Of a stretch of 64,000 nucleotides of DNA, positions 59,543 through 64,000 are shown piece after piece (positions within the stretch are counted from its first letter, which is position 1; each line of letters opens with the position of its first letter). The stretch comes from Caldisericum exile AZM16c01 (lineage in GTDB: Bacteria; Caldisericota; Caldisericia; Caldisericales; Caldisericaceae). The notes under the pieces were generated by a model. That model was not told where the DNA came from and did not search any database. It was given only the letters and a program-made list of their open reading frames with translations. The translations under genes and the position numbers were made by a program. The DNA is taken from contig NC_017096.1 of assembly GCF_000284335.1 (NCBI RefSeq), positions 744,001 through 808,000 of the forward strand, given 5' to 3'.

Positions 59543-60824
59543 CTGATTCACCTTCTTTCATATCCTTTATAAAAATAGCTTTTACCTGCACTATCCTTCT
59601 ATTTCTCACTTTACTTATTATGAATTTTATATTCTCAATCATAACTTCCTCTCCAGGATTCGGCAATCTTCCAAAATGCTCCAGGAGTAACCCACCAATT
59701 GTAGATGCTTCTTCACCTGTAAGTTGCACATTAAACATTTCATTGAAATCATCAATGTTAAAGGTTCCGGAAACAAGATAAGCGTGGTCGCTGAGTCTCT
59801 GAACTGGCTTTTCTTCTATATCGAATTCGTCTTGGATTTCTCCCACAATCTCTTCAAGTATATCTTCAATTGTAACTAATCCAGAAATTCCACCATACTC
59901 GTCGAAAACAAGCGCGATCTGGATTTTGTTCTTCTGCATTTCTTTGAAAAGTTCATCAACACGTTTTGTTTCCGGCACAAAAAATGGTGCTCGTAAAATC
60001 TTTTTTATATCCGGTTTTTCTTTTTTAGCTATCACTTTCAATAAATCTTTCACATATAGAATTCCTATTACGTTATCAATCTTTTCTTCATAAACTGGAA
60101 ACCGCGAATGTGCACTTTTAGTTATTAAATCAAGGATCTCATCAAGATTACTCTCAATATCGATTGCAACGATATCTACACGGGGTGTCATTATATCCTT
60201 AACTATTGTATCGCCAAATTCAAAGATGGAATAAATCATCTTTTCTTCCTCGCGTTCTATTAAACCTTCCTTTTTGCCTAATTCAATCATTGACATCACC
60301 TCTTCTTCTGACTCAAAAAACTTCTTTTCTGATGTTTTGATTCCTAAAACAAAAAGCAAAAATTGAGAAATTTTTGAAAGGACGTAGGCCAAAGGTCTTA
60401 AGATAAAGTAAAAAGGAAGAAATACCGAGAATGTTGGTCCTAAGCTTCTTTCAGGTAGTGCACTGCCTATTGTCTTTGGAATAGTCTCACCAAAAATAAC
60501 TACCAGGAGCGTTGTTATAATCGTTGCAATGAGTACCACTATTTCGTTTGAAAGCCCATATTTATTAGAATATATAACTGCAATATTTGTAATAACGGCT
60601 GAAATAAGGAAATTTACAAAATTATTCCCAATTACAACAGCACTTATAAAATTTTCGGGTCTCTTTTTGTGTTCCAATAGAAGTTTGTATATGAAGTTCT
60701 TCTTAGAAAGAGTTTGAATACGTATTAAAGACGAATTAAACATTGCAGATTCAAGCATTGTAAAAACCGCAGAAAAAAGAAGCAAAATAATTACCGCTAC
60801 CGTGCTTAAACCTAACGAAGACAA
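59535..60824 (-). CDS. CorC/HlyC-family transporter-associated protein (DUF21-CBS-CorC)
   Basis: 429 aa. DUF21 membrane domain with four helices in about 1-140, two CBS domains at about 195-320 (IMTPRVDIVAID, RFPVYEEKIDNVIGILYVKDLL, FDEYGGISGLVTIEDILEEIVG), and a CorC_HlyC domain at 335-420. The family is implicated in Mg/Co export or transport; hemolysin annotation is doubtful. TTG start within ybeY; SD AGGTGA. Confidence 0.93.
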   Translation of the reverse strand: MSSLGLSTVAVIILLLFSAVFTMLESAMFNSSLIRIQTLSKKNFIYKLLLEHKKRPENFISAVVIGNNFVNFLISAVITNIAVIYSNKYGLSNEIVVLIATIITTLLVVIFGETIPKTIGSALPERSLGPTFSVFLPFYFILRPLAYVLSKISQFLLFVLGIKTSEKKFFESEEEVMSMIELGKKEGLIEREEEKMIYSIFEFGDTIVKDIMTPRVDIVAIDIESNLDEILDLITKSAHSRFPVYEEKIDNVIGILYVKDLLKVIAKKEKPDIKKILRAPFFVPETKRVDELFKEMQKNKIQIALVFDEYGGISGLVTIEDILEEIVGEIQDEFDIEEKPVQRLSDHAYLVSGTFNIDDFNEMFNVQLTGEEASTIGGLLLEHFGRLPNPGEEVMIENIKFIISKVRNRRIVQVKAIFIKDMKEGESDE

Positions 60825-61285
60825 AGTTCAATCACCTGCCTTTTTTCTCCTTGCAAAATAACTTGTAAAAGCTTTTCTTCAACTTCTTCCATAAGTACTT
60901 TTTCTTCTTCTTTTTCGTGATCATAGCCTAATAGGTGAAGAACTCCATGTATTATAAGGAAGATAAAATAGTCGTTAAAGTTATTACCAAGCTTTTTGGC
61001 CTCTTCATGAGCAACCTCTGGGGAAATTAAAATCTCACCATATAAATCTTTACCTTTTTTGTAATCTATTTGAAATGAAAGAACATTTGTTGGTTTGTCT
61101 TTATTTCTGTATTTTTTATTTAATTCCCTTATCGCATTTTTAGAAAGTAGTGCAATGCTTATGTACCCTCTTTCTTTTACGTGCAATTCTTCAAAAATAG
61201 TTCTTATAATATTCTTTAACGCACATTTATTAACTTTATATTTTCTAACTTTACTTAATACATCAACAGTAACGCTATTTCCCAT
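60812..61285 (-). CDS. ybeY: endoribonuclease YbeY
   Basis: Metal-dependent rRNA maturation nuclease. 157 aa. The Zn motif HGVLHLLGYDH gives three His ligands; NKKYRNKDKPTNVLSFQ and LYGEILISPEVA are family blocks. It overlaps pgpH (11 nt) and corC (13 nt). Confidence 0.95.
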   Translation of the reverse strand: MGNSVTVDVLSKVRKYKVNKCALKNIIRTIFEELHVKERGYISIALLSKNAIRELNKKYRNKDKPTNVLSFQIDYKKGKDLYGEILISPEVAHEEAKKLGNNFNDYFIFLIIHGVLHLLGYDHEKEEEKVLMEEVEEKLLQVILQGEKRQVIELCLR

Positions 61286-63329
61286 TTGGATATCTCTCCC
61301 TTTTATGATATATAGAAAGTAGGCTTTTTACAAACGACACTTTCACTTTTTCAAGTTCAGAAAAAGTAATTTCAGCATTGGAGAGTTCGCCTTGTTTTAT
61401 TCTATCGTCTATTAACCTATTAACAAGTTCTTCAATTTTCCTGTAATCTATATCTTCTTTATCAAGACTTTTTGAGGCAGCTTCAACTGCATCTGCAAGG
61501 GAAACAATAACCGTTTCCTTTGTATCTGGAAGAGGGCCAGGATATCTAAAATCCTCCATTGACACATTTGTGTCAGATTCTTTTGCCTTAAGATAGAAAT
61601 ACATCATTACACTTTTACCGTGATGTGTTTCTATGAAGTGAATTATGTCGTCCGGGAGCCTATACCTCTTTGCGAGTTCTATTCCGTCTTTGACATGGTT
61701 GAGTATAATTACTTTACTCAAACTCGGAGCAATTGTATTATGAATATTTGGGACATCAGCCTGATTTTCGGTAAAGTAAAAAGGATAAAGTAATTTGCCT
61801 ATGTCGTGATACAATGCACCAACTCTTGTTAAAATTGAATTTGCATTAATGGCTTCCGCCGCTTGTGATGAAATATTTGCAACAAAAAGGCTATGTGCAA
61901 AAGTACCTGGTGCTTTTATAGACATTTCTTTAAGAAGAGGGGTATTTAAATCGTTTAATTCAAGCAGTCTTAAAAGCGTTGCCTCATTGAAAATGTGTTC
62001 AAAAATATATACAACTGCTATTGCTATTATTGGTGAAAACGCGAAATTTAAAAAGGAATAAAATGAATTTGAAAAAGACAGTTGATTGGGTAAATAAAAA
62101 TTTTTATTAACAAAAAATACGGTAAATGTAACTGATATTCCTCCAATGATACCTGAAATAAAATAACTTGAAATCTTTTTTGTCATATTTATGTAATAAA
62201 CAATTGGAACTGAAATTGCAGAAAAGAGAATCAAAAAAAGGAGAGGTTGTGTTAAGAATGGCAAAAGAAGCAAGATAAATATTATAATAGATATAAGCAC
62301 ATCTTTGAATGAGAAAAATTCATTCATAACTATTAAGAACAATAAAACCGGAATAAGGTAAATGGAGACATTACCAAGAAAGTAAGAGGAAAGAAGAACT
62401 AAGGTAAGAAGTGCAAAATATTCAAGTATTTTCTGAAATTTCTTTTTTTTCTCATCTATAATAGAAAAAGCAAGAGCAGATTCTATTAGCGATAGAAAAA
62501 ACAGAAGACCAACGGTAGCATAATTAAATGCTTTATAGATTCCGATTTTTTGTAACATTTTGATATCATCCTCTGTTACTATGTGCCCCTTTTCGATAAT
62601 TTTCGTCCCTTCTTGCAAAACTACTTGAACTGGCTTTACGTTTTTAATAGCGTCCTGTATCGCTTTATTTGTAGCCTCAGCATCAAAAACAAAGTTTGGT
62701 TTTACAAACTTCTGAGAAATCCATAAAGCGAGAACTTCATCATTGCCCGTTAAACCTAATGATTCTGCGTCTCTTTGTATTGACTTAATTGCATCACTAA
62801 CTTCGCTATCTCTTATTCCTTTTTTGTATAGGCTATTTAATTCATTTGTGAGAAAATTTTTTAGTACATTTAATCGATCAGTTTTAATTTCCATTAAAAT
62901 ATTGGAAATCTCTGGGTCATCATTACATCTTTCTTTTATTAATTCCAATTTTTTATTATTTGTAATTGTTGAATCTTCTTTTATAGATAAAATGCTGTTT
63001 ATAAAGTTTGCAATGTTACTTTGTACCTCTATCTCTACATTAGAATCATATCTATACAATGGTTTTACTGAATTCTTAGCATTTGCAATAGCCTCTTCAG
63101 TTTTTGCTTCATCGATATAAGAAATTGTTGCTGGTACAACTATGTCTTGAGGAGCAGGCTTATTAACAACAATCTTCATTTGGTTCCTTAAAGTGAGAAA
63201 AAGAAGTGTGTAATTTAATATGAGCAATAAAGCAAAAATAAGAGCAAAAAGTTTAATCTCTTTTTTAAAGTTACTAAAAACAAATTTAAGATCTATTTTT
63301 ATCTTTTGATTTATTTTCAAATTTTTCAT
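61275..63329 (-). CDS. 7TM-HD membrane phosphohydrolase (PgpH-type, probable c-di-AMP phosphodiesterase)
   Basis: 684 aa. One TM at about 27-47, an extracytoplasmic HDED-type domain 50-268, about seven TM segments 270-445, and a cytoplasmic HD domain from 455: H479 (APGTFAHSL), H508-D509 (ALYHDIGKL), HHG and DAVEAASKS later. The layout matches Listeria PgpH, which hydrolyses c-di-AMP; no c-di-AMP cyclase gene is in the window. Lies between phoH and ybeY, the usual Firmicute position. Confidence 0.92.
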   Translation of the reverse strand: MKNLKINQKIKIDLKFVFSNFKKEIKLFALIFALLLILNYTLLFLTLRNQMKIVVNKPAPQDIVVPATISYIDEAKTEEAIANAKNSVKPLYRYDSNVEIEVQSNIANFINSILSIKEDSTITNNKKLELIKERCNDDPEISNILMEIKTDRLNVLKNFLTNELNSLYKKGIRDSEVSDAIKSIQRDAESLGLTGNDEVLALWISQKFVKPNFVFDAEATNKAIQDAIKNVKPVQVVLQEGTKIIEKGHIVTEDDIKMLQKIGIYKAFNYATVGLLFFLSLIESALAFSIIDEKKKKFQKILEYFALLTLVLLSSYFLGNVSIYLIPVLLFLIVMNEFFSFKDVLISIIIFILLLLPFLTQPLLFLILFSAISVPIVYYINMTKKISSYFISGIIGGISVTFTVFFVNKNFYLPNQLSFSNSFYSFLNFAFSPIIAIAVVYIFEHIFNEATLLRLLELNDLNTPLLKEMSIKAPGTFAHSLFVANISSQAAEAINANSILTRVGALYHDIGKLLYPFYFTENQADVPNIHNTIAPSLSKVIILNHVKDGIELAKRYRLPDDIIHFIETHHGKSVMMYFYLKAKESDTNVSMEDFRYPGPLPDTKETVIVSLADAVEAASKSLDKEDIDYRKIEELVNRLIDDRIKQGELSNAEITFSELEKVKVSFVKSLLSIYHKRERYPNGK

Positions 63330-64000
63330 ATGCGTTTATAATTTTTTGAACTAATGAATGTCTTACGATGTCGCTAACATCTAAGTAAACAAACTCGATT
63401 CCGTCAACATCTCTTAAAATTTCAACTGATAGTTCTAACCCGTTTTTGCCCTGGGCTGCAAGCAAATCGCTCTGAGTTAAGTCGCCTGTAACAACCATTT
63501 TTGATCCAATCCCAAGTCTTGTAAGAAACATTTTCATTTGTGAGAAAGTCGTGTTTTGAGCTTCATCCATAATAATGAAGGCATCATTAAGAGTTCGTCC
63601 TCTCATAAAGGCAAGCGGTGCAATTTCAATTGTTTTGTTGTTAATGAGCCTTTGTGTCTTTTCCTGACCCAAAAATTCGAATAAGGCATCATATATGGGT
63701 CTAAAATATGGATCTACCTTTTGTTGAATATCGCCCGGCAGATACCCTATTTTTTCGCCCACTTCGACTACAGGTCTCGTTAATATAATTCGTGACACTT
63801 TATTTGATAAGAGATATTTCACTGCTACTGCAACCGATAAATAAGTCTTTCCCGTTCCTGCTGGTCCAATTACAAATGTAATATCGTTGTTGTTTATGGC
63901 TTCTACAAACTTTTTCTGACCTAAGGTTTTGGGTATAATTCCTCTGCCCTTAATATCCTCAATTATTACTGTTTCAGGTAGTTCTTTTAAAAAGTTACCA
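63286..64000 (-). CDS. phoH: PhoH-family ATPase (5' end cut by window)
   Basis: Frame is open from the window end; about 237 residues are visible. Walker [15 protein letters not shown] lies in the first 60 visible residues; [34 protein letters not shown] is the Walker B/sensor block; [12 protein letters not shown] follows. PhoH (PhoL-type) proteins are ATPases linked to RNA handling. Overlaps pgpH by 44 nt. ATGs inside the frame (such as 63822) are internal. Confidence 0.94.
   Translation of the reverse strand, partial: GNFLKELPETVIIEDIKGRGIIPKTLGQKKFVEAINNNDITFVIGPAGTGKTYLSVAVAVKYLLSNKVSRIILTRPVVEVGEKIGYLPGDIQQKVDPYFRPIYDALFEFLGQEKTQRLINNKTIEIAPLAFMRGRTLNDAFIIMDEAQNTTFSQMKMFLTRLGIGSKMVVTGDLTQSDLLAAQGKNGLELSVEILRDVDGIEFVYLDVSDIVRHSLVQKIINAYEKFENKSKDKNRS

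Overview
The window is compact, AT-rich bacterial chromosome (roughly one third GC by eye). It looks like one continuous core-genome segment: about 57 protein genes (two cut by the window edges), one tRNA, and no IS element, phage gene or CRISPR array. Gene content suggests a low-GC anaerobic, probably thermophilic, deep-branching bacterium. The evidence is an EF-Ts of the short (~195 aa) type, a pyrophosphate-type phosphofructokinase beside a second PFK, butyrate kinase/phosphotransbutyrylase, a NurA nuclease, a DUF401 transporter, and the efp-Asp23-nusB and phoH-PgpH-ybeY gene orders. Caldisericota or a neighbouring phylum (Thermotogota, Dictyoglomota, Coprothermobacterota) fits, but nothing here proves the taxon.

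Layout. 1-9102 (minus) is one tightly overlapping operon: lipM-like octanoyltransferase, PpiC/SurA chaperone, SurA-like protein, secreted protein, 506-aa unknown, deoxynucleoside kinase, Ycf45/SpoIIIAA-type ATPase, tmk, PEGA protein (cut). 9214-13313 (plus) is deoB-recG-rsmD. 13316-17918 holds a small membrane protein, a MoeA-PBP fusion with an MFS transporter, and a cation/proton antiporter. 18035-21587 (plus) is MoxR-DUF58-DUF4129. 21559-23306 (minus) is a PhoB/PhoR-like pair. 23378-35514 (plus) is plsY, then a long run from efp through nusB, ispA, dxs, tlyA, nadK and recN to buk, then ptb, rpsA, fabZ and acpP, ended by a clear terminator. proS (minus) follows. 37335-43739 (plus) is pncC, two tandem PFKs, an NtrB/NtrC-like pair and an M20 amidohydrolase. 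43878-45035 is a WG-repeat protein. 45382-51947 (plus) is rpsB-tsf-pyrH-frr-uppS-dxr-rseP-ispG. nurA (minus) and a DUF401 transporter (plus) are divergent. Then come tRNA-Ser(GGA), queD and folE2. 55560-64000 (minus) is phoH-PgpH-ybeY-corC-cdd-tpiA-MrfA-like helicase-DUF1461.

How genes fit together. The MEP/isoprenoid pathway is split over two operons (ispA-dxs; uppS-dxr-ispG). Nucleoside salvage (dNK, tmk, cdd, deoB, pyrH) is scattered. tpiA and the two PFKs belong to glycolysis. rpsB-tsf-pyrH-frr-uppS-dxr-rseP-ispG is a classic translation/envelope operon.

The most notable non-coding signal is promoter architecture. Several first-in-operon or single genes (lipM, the 116-aa membrane protein, antiporter, pncC, nurA, DUF401) have a good -35/-10 pair placed only 5-9 nt before the start codon and no Shine-Dalgarno sequence, which predicts leaderless mRNAs. 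Genes inside operons, and other operon leaders, use strong SDs. Two divergent pairs have physically interlocked promoters. A structured leader with an anti-SD-like CCTCC lies before rpsB and could be an S2 autoregulatory RNA.
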